NCBI GenBank assembly: GCA_947178195.1
Contig: CAMWXM010000166.1
Location: forward strand, 1 to 6,562
DNA: 6,562 nt
Source of the DNA: an uncultured Ruminococcus sp.
Lineage (GTDB): Bacteria; Bacillota; Clostridia; Oscillospirales; Ruminococcaceae
Direction: 5' to 3'
Shown in pieces: positions 1 to 5,872 of this stretch. A model generated the notes under the pieces. That model was not told the DNA's origin. It saw only the letters and a program-made list of their open reading frames with translations, and ran no database searches. Each line of letters begins with the position of its first letter. The first letter of the stretch is position 1. A program made the position numbers and the translations under genes.

Positions 1-186
1 CGTAAGCATGAGGGCATTGGAAACCAGCTTCTCCAAACAGCAGAAGTATACATAAAACAAAGAGGGAAAAAGGCGATAAAAGTTCATCTTGGAACTCCCA
101 GAGAACAATGGTTTGAATTATATGAATTTTACCCTAAATACGGATATCGAGAGTATGAGAAACAATACATGAAAAAGGAATTATAA
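1..186 (+). CDS. GNAT-family N-acetyltransferase, C-terminal part (5' end outside window)
   Basis: The reading frame is open from base 1 and encodes 61 residues before TAA. It contains KHEGIGNQLL (residues 2-11), which fits the acetyl-CoA pyrophosphate-binding loop of GNAT acetyltransferases (pattern R/Q-x-x-G-x-G/A, here with Lys in the first position). The tail FYPKYGYREYEKQYMKKEL resembles the usual GNAT closing motif, an F-Y-x-K-x-G-F/Y strand followed by a basic end. GNAT enzymes move the acetyl group of acetyl-CoA to an amine of a small molecule or protein; the acceptor cannot be told from this fragment. Only the second half of the domain is present, so the acceptor-binding N-terminus and the start codon are missing. 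The gene ends 82 bases before the radical SAM gene and shows no overlap with it. The family call is fairly safe; the substrate is unknown. Confidence 0.82.
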   Translation, partial: RKHEGIGNQLLQTAEVYIKQRGKKAIKVHLGTPREQWFELYEFYPKYGYREYEKQYMKKEL

Positions 187-256
187 ACTGAAATTTATAA
201 TAAGGTTCTGAGTATCTTATAAACATTCACTTATTGAAAACAGAAACGCAAAACAA

Positions 257-262
257 GGGAGG
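257..262 (+). promoter_or_regulatory. Ribosome binding site deciding the radical SAM start
   Basis: GGGAGG lies just before three consecutive in-frame start candidates: GTG (263), ATG (266) and ATG (269). Only the ATG at 269 leaves a normal 6-base spacer. The GTG abuts the site, so 269 is preferred. Confidence 0.6.
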
Positions 263-268
263 GTGATG

Positions 269-1627
269 ATGTACATAAAGCTAATTCAGCCGAAAATGAA
301 AAAAAGACCGATGGATACGGATATAAAAATACATATGGCTCCGCCACTTGGTCTATTGACGATTGTCAATATGCTTCGTGGGGAACATCATGTTACTCTT
401 GAGAATGAGAATATTCAAAGTATCAACTACAACGATCACCCTGATCTTGTAGGTATTTCTGTTACAGTTGATACTTTCCCGCATGCGGCAGAAATTTCTG
501 CACGGTTTAGAGAACTGGGTGTAACGGTCATTGCAGGAGGTATTCATATTACCACCTCTTTTGATACGATACCACAGAATTGCTTTGATGCTGTGTGTAT
601 TGGTGCGGCTGAAGGAACATGGTATGATATCATTGATGACTTCAAAAACGGCAGACTAAAAAAAGTCTACCGTTGCAATGGCAAGTTAAACGGCGAGGAC
701 ATTGTTTCTCCGGCATATGATTTTATTGACAAAAGCAAATATCTTTACTGCAACGTTGTACACACAAGCCGAGGCTGTCCGTTCCGTTGTGATTTCTGCT
801 ATAACAGCGCCAGCGAGCGTGTCTATGTGAACCGCGGCATTGACGCTGTACTTGATGATATCAAAGCGATTAATTCCAAACATATTATGTTCATTGACGA
901 TAATTTCGCTGGAAATCCCGATTGGACGAAAAGGTTTCTGAACGAAATCAAACCGATGAAACTCAAATGGAATGCAGCTGTGTCCATTAACATTGCAAAT
1001 GACCCGCAACTTCTGGATTTGATGAGGGACAGTGGCTGTCAAAGTTTGTTTATAGGCTTTGAAAGCATCAATCCCGAATCCGTAAGCGGAGTGCATAAGG
1101 TTCAAAACAGCGCCGCTGATTATGAACGCGCGGTGAAGGCCATTCACGACAGAGGTATAATGATCAATGGCAGCTTCGTATTCGGACTTGACGGAGATAC
1201 TCGCGAAACTTTTGATGCTACGTTGAAATGGATCGTCAGGAACAAAATTGAAACGGTTACATCGCATATCTTAACACCGTATCCGGGCACAGTGCTCTAT
1301 GAACAATTAAAATGTCAAGGGCGTATTACAACAGATGATCTATCCCTTTACAATACGGCAAATGTTGTATTCAAACCGCTTAACATGACACCTGAGGAAT
1401 TGTATAACGGATATATCCGCATCTACAAACAAATATACAGTTTTAAAAATATAATCAAACGCATGCCCGAAAGCAAACATCAGCGTGCCCCATATCTTCT
1501 GTTTAATCTGTTGTATAGAAAATACGGAAAATTTACAGATTTGCTTTGTAAAATGATAAGCTATAGACGTATTGGTATTATTGCTCAATTCGCGTCGCAT
1601 TATTTGAAATTGGCAAGAACGCAGTAA
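269..1627 (+). CDS. B12-binding-domain radical SAM protein with DUF4070-like C-terminus
   Basis: The 452-residue protein has three parts. Residues about 1-140 look like the Rossmann-type cobalamin-binding domain of class B radical SAM proteins: LVGISVTVDTFPHA, then VIAGGIHITTSFDTIP, then a GAAEGTW turn matching the usual G-E-G-E. The DxHxxG histidine motif is absent, as is common in this class. The radical SAM core starts near 160, with the iron-sulfur motif RGCPFRCDFCYNS. Its cysteines are 170, 174 and 177 (C-x3-C-x2-C), followed by MFIDDNF and FIGFES strands. The C-terminus (TPYPGTVLYEQL, then VVFKPLNMTPEEL) resembles the DUF4070 tail. Such proteins cleave S-adenosylmethionine to a 5'-deoxyadenosyl radical, and many methylate or rearrange unactivated carbons; the substrate here is unknown. 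The start at 269 is chosen from ribosome-site spacing (263 gives 454 residues). The gene stands alone and is more GC-rich than those after it (hand count 53% at 781-840 against 33% at 1921-1980), which may mean a separate origin. Class is confident, reaction is not. Confidence 0.88.
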   Translation: MYIKLIQPKMKKRPMDTDIKIHMAPPLGLLTIVNMLRGEHHVTLENENIQSINYNDHPDLVGISVTVDTFPHAAEISARFRELGVTVIAGGIHITTSFDTIPQNCFDAVCIGAAEGTWYDIIDDFKNGRLKKVYRCNGKLNGEDIVSPAYDFIDKSKYLYCNVVHTSRGCPFRCDFCYNSASERVYVNRGIDAVLDDIKAINSKHIMFIDDNFAGNPDWTKRFLNEIKPMKLKWNAAVSINIANDPQLLDLMRDSGCQSLFIGFESINPESVSGVHKVQNSAADYERAVKAIHDRGIMINGSFVFGLDGDTRETFDATLKWIVRNKIETVTSHILTPYPGTVLYEQLKCQGRITTDDLSLYNTANVVFKPLNMTPEELYNGYIRIYKQIYSFKNIIKRMPESKHQRAPYLLFNLLYRKYGKFTDLLCKMISYRRIGIIAQFASHYLKLARTQ

Positions 1628-1628
1628 T

Positions 1629-1656
1629 CTACAAAAGACATTTTCGTAGCGTTTTT
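1629..1656 (+). terminator. Possible weak intrinsic terminator after the radical SAM gene
   Basis: CTACAAAA (1629-1636) pairs with TTTT plus GTAG (1641-1644, 1646-1649), leaving one bulged C at 1645 and a GACA loop. A run of five T (1652-1656) follows. The stem is AT-rich and bulged, so it would be a weak terminator. Its place directly after the stop codon is what makes it plausible. Confidence 0.35.
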
Positions 1657-1709
1657 ATCATTTTTAACTGAGATTGTTTATTTTGCTTTATTCAGATTGG
1701 AGAAATTAA

Positions 1710-2345
1710 ATGAAAAACAAATTTGTTATAATCGGTTATTATATCTGTGAATACACATTTTCGCCTTCATTTTTGGGCGGTATTTCTAAAAAGAATATTT
1801 CAATTAGCAAATGTTTGTGTAATCATGAGCCTCGTATTTTTTTATGCCATGGGTGGGAACCAGATGGTGATCAACAAGAATATATAGATTGTTTTTCAAG
1901 TAAAGAGAAGTATATAAAAATGAGTGAAGAAATAACAGATCTATTGGAAGAGTGTTTGTTTGATACAGATGGAAGGTTTTTGCGTAAGGAGAATGCCTTA
2001 TATTTTTATAAAGAATACTTCAATGATTCTAAACACATACTTGTTTCTGTATGTGCGAAAGAGGAATATATAAAATTACTTGGTGATGATTTCAATATAG
2101 AAAAAAATCCAGTCAATGAAATGGATGGAAACGTAATTGGATATGACATAATTGGCTGGGATATTTCCACTTTTCATTCGTTTTTATGTAATGGCTTGGA
2201 GAAACAGTTTCTTGATGTCAAGTTCAATTCATATGGATTATTGGATGAAACATATGGTAAAACAGAACAAATGTCTTTAAGTATTCAAGGCATGGGAGAA
2301 CCTGTTGATTGGATACCTGTTGTACTGCATAAAGTTGAAATATAG
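1710..2345 (+). CDS. Uncharacterised 211-residue protein
   Basis: I do not recognise this protein and give no function. It starts at ATG 1710 with GGAG at 1699-1702, a 7-base spacer, and runs to TAG without interruption. The N-terminus (KFVIIGYYICEYTF) is mildly hydrophobic but is broken by Cys, Glu and Tyr and looks like a buried beta strand rather than a signal peptide. No membrane segment is evident. It has eight cysteines scattered without a CxxC pattern, acidic stretches (EEITDLLEECLFDTDG), and aromatic-rich ends such as IIGWDISTFHSFLCNG and EPVDWIPVVLHKVEI. The overall character is a small soluble alpha/beta protein. It is AT-rich like the genes after it. It is flanked by a weak terminator-like hairpin upstream and a better one downstream, so it is probably a one-gene unit. 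A role as a cargo or immunity-type protein would be a guess. Confidence 0.75.
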   Translation: MKNKFVIIGYYICEYTFSPSFLGGISKKNISISKCLCNHEPRIFLCHGWEPDGDQQEYIDCFSSKEKYIKMSEEITDLLEECLFDTDGRFLRKENALYFYKEYFNDSKHILVSVCAKEEYIKLLGDDFNIEKNPVNEMDGNVIGYDIIGWDISTFHSFLCNGLEKQFLDVKFNSYGLLDETYGKTEQMSLSIQGMGEPVDWIPVVLHKVEI

Positions 2346-2358
2346 GATTAAAGACAAC

Positions 2359-2392
2359 TTCCTGTTTGTAGAGCTGAACAAACTGGAATTTT
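2359..2392 (+). terminator. Candidate intrinsic terminator after the 211-residue protein gene
   Basis: TTCC-T-GTTTGT (2359-2369) can pair with ACAAAC-T-GGAA (2378-2388), giving ten base pairs around one T-T mismatch with an 8-base loop. TTTT (2389-2392) follows at once. It lies 14 bases after the stop codon of the upstream gene, the expected place. The T tract is short, so efficiency is uncertain. Confidence 0.45.
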
Positions 2393-2446
2393 AGGAGATA
2401 CATACAGGGAAACTTATTTAATAGAATAATTGAAAGGATTATAAAT

Positions 2447-2911
2447 ATGCCAAGACAAATACGAACTTCTGCAAAAGCAGTTATAATTCAAAATGGTAAA
2501 TTGCTTGCAATAAAGTTGAATGATGGCAAAGAAGAATGGTATATTTTGCCCGGCGGTGGTCAAGATAGCGAAGAAATGCTTCCTCAGACTGTTGAACGAG
2601 AAGTTAGAGAAGAGGCAGGAATAGAGGTTAAATGCAAAGATTTACTTTTTGTTATAGAGGGTATCCACGGTGAGAGTTTTCATAGAATTGATTTAGTATT
2701 TTTATGTGATTACTTGGGAAAAGCAAAAAATGCAACACTTCATAGTGATACTAATCAAATTGGATTTGATTGGTTGGATTTGTCTGTATTGAATAGATTA
2801 CCATTGTTTCCGTCAAAACTTCGCCGCCCGATAATGAACTTTTATGAAGGAAAAGAATACACAAAGTATCTTGGAAATGAAGAGGTAGGTGATCCAGAAT
2901 GTTTAGAATAG
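2447..2911 (+). CDS. Nudix hydrolase
   Basis: The 154-residue protein carries a complete Nudix box at residues 37-59: G37, E43, then R51-E52-V53-R54-E55-E56-A57-G58-I59, matching G-x5-E-x7-R-E-U-x-E-E-x-G-U exactly. The glutamates (E52, E55, E56) bind the divalent metal used to cleave a nucleoside diphosphate linked to another moiety (NDP-X). The strand before the box (WYILPGGG) and the later FHRIDLVFLCDYL and FDWLDLS strands fit the family's alpha/beta/alpha sandwich. At 154 residues it is a single-domain cytosolic enzyme. The ATG follows AAAGGA (2433-2438) with an 8-base spacer. Its last 13 bases overlap the start of the nucleotidyltransferase gene in another frame, so the two are very probably translated together. 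The substrate cannot be set from the sequence; candidates are oxidised nucleotides, nucleotide sugars or a nucleotidylated drug. The family call is very secure. Confidence 0.93.
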   Translation: MPRQIRTSAKAVIIQNGKLLAIKLNDGKEEWYILPGGGQDSEEMLPQTVEREVREEAGIEVKCKDLLFVIEGIHGESFHRIDLVFLCDYLGKAKNATLHSDTNQIGFDWLDLSVLNRLPLFPSKLRRPIMNFYEGKEYTKYLGNEEVGDPECLE

Positions 2912-3564
2912 ATGAATATATTGATGAATTAATAGACAGATTAAAAGATACATTTGGTGAAAGACTGGTGTATATAGGATTGCAAGGCAGTTATCTTCGT
3001 AATGAACAGACGAAAAACAGTGATATTGATATTATGGCTGTGATTGACAATATTTCGGTTGAAGATTTGAAAACCTATCAAAAGGCACTTGTTTCAATAG
3101 GAAATTTTGATAAGTCCTGTGGCTTTATTTGCGGCAAAGTTGATTTAGAACATTGGAATCCGTTGGAAATATGTCATTTATTGAACACGACTAAAGATTT
3201 TTATGGAGAATTAAAAAATCTTGTTCCTGCATATACCATGGAAGATGAAAGAAACTATGTAAAATTAAGTTTGAATAATCTCTATCACGAAATTTGTCAC
3301 CGTTATGTACATGCTGACAGGGAGTACAACATTTCAAAGTTGCCGATAACTTGTAAATCAGTATTTTTTGTTATGCAACATTTGTATTATTTAAGCAGTG
3401 GTAATTTTATTTCAACAAAACGGGAATTGCTTGAGTGTGTGCAAGACGAGGATAAAACTGTTTTGGAATTGAGTATATCATTACAAAATTGTACCGACTA
3501 TGATTTTGATAAAGCCTTCGCTATATTGTTTAATTGGTGCCAGAATGCATTATTAAGAATATAA
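2899..3564 (+). CDS. Nucleotidyltransferase-fold protein (aminoglycoside-nucleotidyltransferase-like)
   Basis: The 221-residue protein begins with a helix and a strand leading to GLQGSYLRNEQTKNSDIDIM (residues 27-46). This is the polymerase-beta-type nucleotidyltransferase signature: G30-S31, then D42-x-D44 as the metal-binding acids. A third acid may be D82 or E84 in GKVDLEHWN. Such enzymes transfer a nucleoside monophosphate from an NTP to a hydroxyl of a small molecule, a protein or RNA. Residues about 100-221 form a mostly helical C-terminal region (YVKLSLNNLYHEICHRY, CKSVFFVMQHLYYLSSG) of the kind that binds the acceptor in antibiotic nucleotidyltransferases. The length is larger than a minimal MNT toxin-antitoxin protein (about 100 residues). 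No known resistance gene is recognised. ATG 2899 lies inside the end of the Nudix gene, with AGGT/AGG motifs at 2883-2889 as the likely ribosome site. Antibiotic modification is possible but unproven. Confidence 0.85.
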   Translation: MFRIDEYIDELIDRLKDTFGERLVYIGLQGSYLRNEQTKNSDIDIMAVIDNISVEDLKTYQKALVSIGNFDKSCGFICGKVDLEHWNPLEICHLLNTTKDFYGELKNLVPAYTMEDERNYVKLSLNNLYHEICHRYVHADREYNISKLPITCKSVFFVMQHLYYLSSGNFISTKRELLECVQDEDKTVLELSISLQNCTDYDFDKAFAILFNWCQNALLRI

Positions 3565-3600
3565 CTAAGTAGGCATTCAATTATATATTTCCACATCAAC

Positions 3601-3604
3601 GGAG
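3601..3604 (+). promoter_or_regulatory. Ribosome binding site of the 50-residue gene
   Basis: GGAG at 3601-3604 stands 7 bases before ATG 3612, normal spacing. It is the main support that this short frame is translated. Confidence 0.55.
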
Positions 3605-3611
3605 TAGAAAA

Positions 3612-3764
3612 ATGATGGAAGCCATAACTATTATGCAGCTGATTGGTGTGGACTATATGCTTGAAAAGGGAATGACAGAGACACTGTTAGAGAAAGGGAT
3701 TTTGACTGAAGAGGAAATTAATTCATTTCATAGGATTCACGAAAAAAATGATGCAGAAGGATAG
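3612..3764 (+). CDS. Small 50-residue SHOCT-like protein
   Basis: ATG 3612 opens a 50-codon frame ending in TAG at 3762-3764, with GGAG 7 bases upstream. The second half, LLEKGILTEEEINSFHRIHE, resembles the SHOCT-type short C-terminal helical pair (pattern L-x-x-G-I/L-I/L-T-x-E-E). The first half (ITIMQLIGVDYMLEKGM) is an amphipathic helix. Similar very short proteins are often found next to site-specific recombinases in clostridial mobile elements; that is general knowledge of the neighbourhood, not shown here, since no recombinase is in view. The stop codon is 10 bases before the preferred start of the hydrolase gene, and it overlaps the alternative start at 3748 by 17 bases, so the pair should be translated together. 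It may be a regulatory or adaptor peptide, or a relic of a mobile element. No function is assigned. Confidence 0.55.
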   Translation: MMEAITIMQLIGVDYMLEKGMTETLLEKGILTEEEINSFHRIHEKNDAEG

Positions 3765-3765
3765 G
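3763..3765 (+). promoter_or_regulatory. Ribosome binding site deciding the hydrolase start
   Basis: AGG (3763-3765), preceded by AAGGA at 3757-3761, lies 9 bases before ATG 3775. The alternative ATG at 3748 has only AGGA (3732-3735) with a 12-base spacer, so 3775 is favoured. The site overlaps the stop codon of the small upstream gene. Confidence 0.45.
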
Positions 3766-3774
3766 TATAAAAAG

Positions 3775-4299
3775 ATGGTACTCTTAGTAGTTGATACACA
3801 AAAGTTAATAACCAATGAAAATCTATACAAGTTCGGCGAGTTCAAAAGCAATGTAAAAAAATTGATTGTTATGGCCAGAGAAAATGATATAGAAGTTATT
3901 TTTGTTAGACATGATGATGGAGTTGGTAATGAACTGACAAAGGATAAAGAAGGTTTTGAAATATATGAGGAGTTTCAACCTACTGATAAGGAACTAATAT
4001 TTGATAAGACGGTAAACAGTTCTTTTAAAGATACCGGATTGTTAGAATATTTGAAGCGAAAAAATGAAAATGAAATTATTATTGTTGGCTTACAAACGGA
4101 TTATTGTATTGATGCAACTATCAAAGCTGGATTTGAGCATGGTTTCAAAATGATAGTTCCTGCTAATACAAATAGCACATTCGATAATAAGTATATGTCT
4201 GCAGAACAAACTTACAGATATTACAACGAATTTATGTGGAATAAAAGATATGCAGAATGTATTTCATTTGAAGAGACGTTTGCACGAATGAACCGATAA
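3775..4299 (+). CDS. Isochorismatase-family cysteine hydrolase
   Basis: The 174-residue protein opens directly into the first core strand MVLLVVDTQ, as is usual for the family. The expected catalytic triad is present: D7 in VVDTQ, K78 in IFDKTVNSSF, and C111 in GLQTDYCIDAT. The ribosome-binding stretch and family start both favour ATG 3775; starting at 3748 adds nine residues (MMQKDRYKK). The family folds as a single alpha/beta domain in the cytosol and cleaves small amides, imides or vinyl ethers through the cysteine (nicotinamidase, isochorismatase, N-carbamoyl amidases and many unassigned members). The segment FVRHDDGVGNEL and the tail TYRYYNEFMWNKRYAECIS match a common stand-alone subgroup whose substrate I cannot name. 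It follows the small SHOCT-like gene by 10 bases and is the last + strand gene before the convergent operon. The family is secure, the substrate unknown. Confidence 0.9.
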   Translation: MVLLVVDTQKLITNENLYKFGEFKSNVKKLIVMARENDIEVIFVRHDDGVGNELTKDKEGFEIYEEFQPTDKELIFDKTVNSSFKDTGLLEYLKRKNENEIIIVGLQTDYCIDATIKAGFEHGFKMIVPANTNSTFDNKYMSAEQTYRYYNEFMWNKRYAECISFEETFARMNR

Positions 4300-4311
4300 A
4301 TTCGATTTATC
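4295..4311. repeat. Perfect inverted repeat between the convergent gene blocks
   Basis: GATAAAT (4295-4301) and ATTTATC (4305-4311) form a perfect 7-base-pair stem with a 3-base loop, overlapping the hydrolase stop codon. It lies where the two convergent transcription units meet, so a two-way terminator was considered. No T tract follows on either strand, so termination is doubtful. Confidence 0.4.
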
Positions 4312-4329
4312 CATAACTACATTCTAATT

Positions 4330-5022
4330 TTATGATAACTTGCACTTTTTGAAGATAAAGATAAATAAAATTGCAGCAATAAGAATGTTTAGCCCAATAA
4401 CACCTATGTTTTCTACATTAAGCTGCAAGCTGTTTATTTGGTTAAGCATACGGCTAATTTGTTCAGAATATATGACTCGTGCTATTTTTTCTATTGTACT
4501 ATTAAACAACGACAGCATAGGAACAAAAGAAAAAATCATCATAACAGGCACGGTTATTGAAGTCGCCATCATTTGCGTTTTACTACAAATGCCTATTATT
4601 GCTCCTATCAGCAAGGAGGTCAAAACGCCTATTGCTATAATACCCATAAATGCAATACTTGTTTGTAGATCGTATCCGCCAACAGTACAGATTACAAGAC
4701 CTCCAAGCATACAAGCAAACCAAACATAGCTACCAATTCCTAACAGATACTCATGCGGTTTTACATTTGACATAATTAACACTCGAAGCGTGTTCTTTTC
4801 TTTCTCCTCAGATATGATAGATGCTATGCTTGTCAATGGTGCCATTCCTATGTACATAGTAGCAAATAATATCACAAAAAAATTCTCTGGCATTTCTTGT
4901 ATTTTTATTGCGTTGTTCGTGATAAGTGTCATTATAGGAAACATGACAAACTGAATTAAAACGGTCTTGTTCCGCAGTGTATCTTTTAACTGCTTTTTGA
5001 AAATTGCAACGATATTATTCAT
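4330..5022 (-). CDS. ABC-2 type transporter permease
   Basis: This 230-residue membrane protein has about six hydrophobic segments, near residues 21-36, 48-70, 92-115, 122-146, 152-175 and 205-225. A short basic N-terminus (KKQLKDTLRNKT) precedes the first. The stretch SIISEEKEKNTLRVLIMSNV (residues 68-87) after the second segment is the coupling-region motif typical of ABC-2 exporter permeases, where the charged helix contacts the ATPase. The protein forms the membrane channel of an ABC exporter, probably as a homodimer because no second permease gene follows. It starts one base after the ATPase gene's TGA stop, with AAAGGGG inside the ATPase gene end (CCCC at 5033-5036 on the + strand) as a weak ribosome site, so it relies on coupled translation. 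At 230 residues it is on the short side for the class. Exported substrate unknown. It is the last gene of the - strand operon. Confidence 0.88.
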   Translation of the reverse strand: MNNIVAIFKKQLKDTLRNKTVLIQFVMFPIMTLITNNAIKIQEMPENFFVILFATMYIGMAPLTSIASIISEEKEKNTLRVLIMSNVKPHEYLLGIGSYVWFACMLGGLVICTVGGYDLQTSIAFMGIIAIGVLTSLLIGAIIGICSKTQMMATSITVPVMMIFSFVPMLSLFNSTIEKIARVIYSEQISRMLNQINSLQLNVENIGVIGLNILIAAILFIFIFKKCKLS

Positions 5023-5023
5023 G

Positions 5024-5872
5024 TCACTCTAACCCCTTTCCTGTAAGTTCAATAAAAGCGGTTTCAAGCGTTGGCTCTGTAGAATGGATCGCTTCAATCA
5101 AATTTTTTTCAAGATACTCTTTTATTGCGGAAGCGGAAGTACTGTCGTTTTCTAACATGAGCTCCATTCCGTCTTTTAGTGTTACATGGAGCTTATTCAA
5201 GTGATTGTATTTTCTGCAAATATCTGTAGGTTTTCCGTGTTCTATAATGTGACCTTTGCTTAGCAATATAACATAGTCACAAATACTTTCTGCTTCAAAC
5301 ATGTTGTGCGTTGTAAGGAAAATAGTGGTTCCTTTTTTCTTTTGTTCCACTAAAATATCATGTATTTCTTTTGTTGTGGCAGGATCAAGCCCAGAAGTCG
5401 GTTCATCAAGAAAAAGTATCTTCGCATTGTTCATCAATGCTCTGGCTAATGAAAGTCGGTTTTTCATACCTTTTGAAAGTTTTGAAACGGCTGTATTGCG
5501 AGCTTCATACAGACCAATACTTTTTAATATGTCAATAATCGTGCTATGAGGAACACGGTAAATATCCGCATAAAAAGACATATTGTCATAAACAGATAGT
5601 CGGTCATACAAACCATAGTTATCCATCATTGCACCTATCTGCTCATGCTCCAATGCAGTTAATCTTCTTGTATCTTTTCCGAGAAGTTCTGCAGAACCAT
5701 GATCTTGCTGAAGCTGCCCTGTCAGTAGTTTTATAAGAGTAGTCTTTCCTGCTCCAGATGGGCCTAATAAACCAAAAATAATTCCATTTTGTACTTCAAA
5801 AGAGATATTATTCAAAACCCAGTTATCAGCAAATTTGACCGAAAGACCATTTGCCATTATTGCATTACTCAT
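5024..5872 (-). CDS. ABC transporter ATP-binding protein
   Basis: The 282-residue protein has the ordered motifs of an ABC ATPase: Walker A GPSGAGKTT (residues 37-45), signature LSKGM (132-136), Walker B ILFLDEP (152-158), D-loop SGLD (160-163) and switch histidine H189 in TTHNMFEAE. The Q-loop position, usually Gln in a sequence like IGYMPQ, reads IGAMMDNYGLY here, placing D84 where Gln is expected. The signature is LSKGMKNR instead of LSGGQ. Both variants recur in small drug or peptide exporters, so activity is still expected. Residues about 210-282 form a C-terminal extension (KLHVTLKDGMELML and LEKNLIEAIHSTEPTLETAFIELTG), which ends in the usual E-P-x-L-E-x-x-F motif. It powers export through the downstream permease. 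Its ATG overlaps the upstream DUF3021 stop by 4 bases (ATGA) and has GGAGG 10 bases upstream. Confidence 0.94.
   Translation of the reverse strand: MSNAIMANGLSVKFADNWVLNNISFEVQNGIIFGLLGPSGAGKTTLIKLLTGQLQQDHGSAELLGKDTRRLTALEHEQIGAMMDNYGLYDRLSVYDNMSFYADIYRVPHSTIIDILKSIGLYEARNTAVSKLSKGMKNRLSLARALMNNAKILFLDEPTSGLDPATTKEIHDILVEQKKKGTTIFLTTHNMFEAESICDYVILLSKGHIIEHGKPTDICRKYNHLNKLHVTLKDGMELMLENDSTSASAIKEYLEKNLIEAIHSTEPTLETAFIELTGKGLE

Noticed and set aside
196..201. TATAAT as a promoter -10 box ahead of the radical SAM gene
   Set aside because: No acceptable -35 box lies 16-18 bases upstream (the stretch there is A/G rich), so in AT-rich DNA this is probably chance.
353..547. Open frame of 64 codons on the - strand
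   Set aside because: It lies wholly inside the radical SAM gene, has no family-like sequence, and the + strand frame carries clear domain motifs.
686..1267. Open frame of 193 codons on the - strand
   Set aside because: It is antisense to the radical SAM core including its cysteine motif; the translation shows no domain, so it is a shadow frame.
1664..1692. TTAACT, 17 bases, TTTATT as a promoter before the 211-residue gene
   Set aside because: Each box matches consensus at about four of six bases, and the start of transcription would fall on the ribosome site.
2361..2386. Integron-like attC site in the spacer before the Nudix gene
   Set aside because: The stem arms do not carry the GTTRRRY/RYYYAAC core boxes, and no integron integrase or repeated copy of the site is seen.
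2899..3564. MNT antitoxin of a HEPN-MNT toxin-antitoxin pair
   Set aside because: The protein is about twice the length of a minimal MNT, and no HEPN gene with the R-x4-6-H motif lies beside it.
4295..4311. Two-way intrinsic terminator between the convergent blocks
   Set aside because: The 7-pair stem is AT-rich apart from its ends and neither strand has a T tract after it; it is kept only as an inverted repeat.
5301..5549. Open frame on the + strand inside the ABC ATPase
   Set aside because: It is antisense to the Walker B and signature region, and its hydrophobic translation is a by-product of that coding strand.
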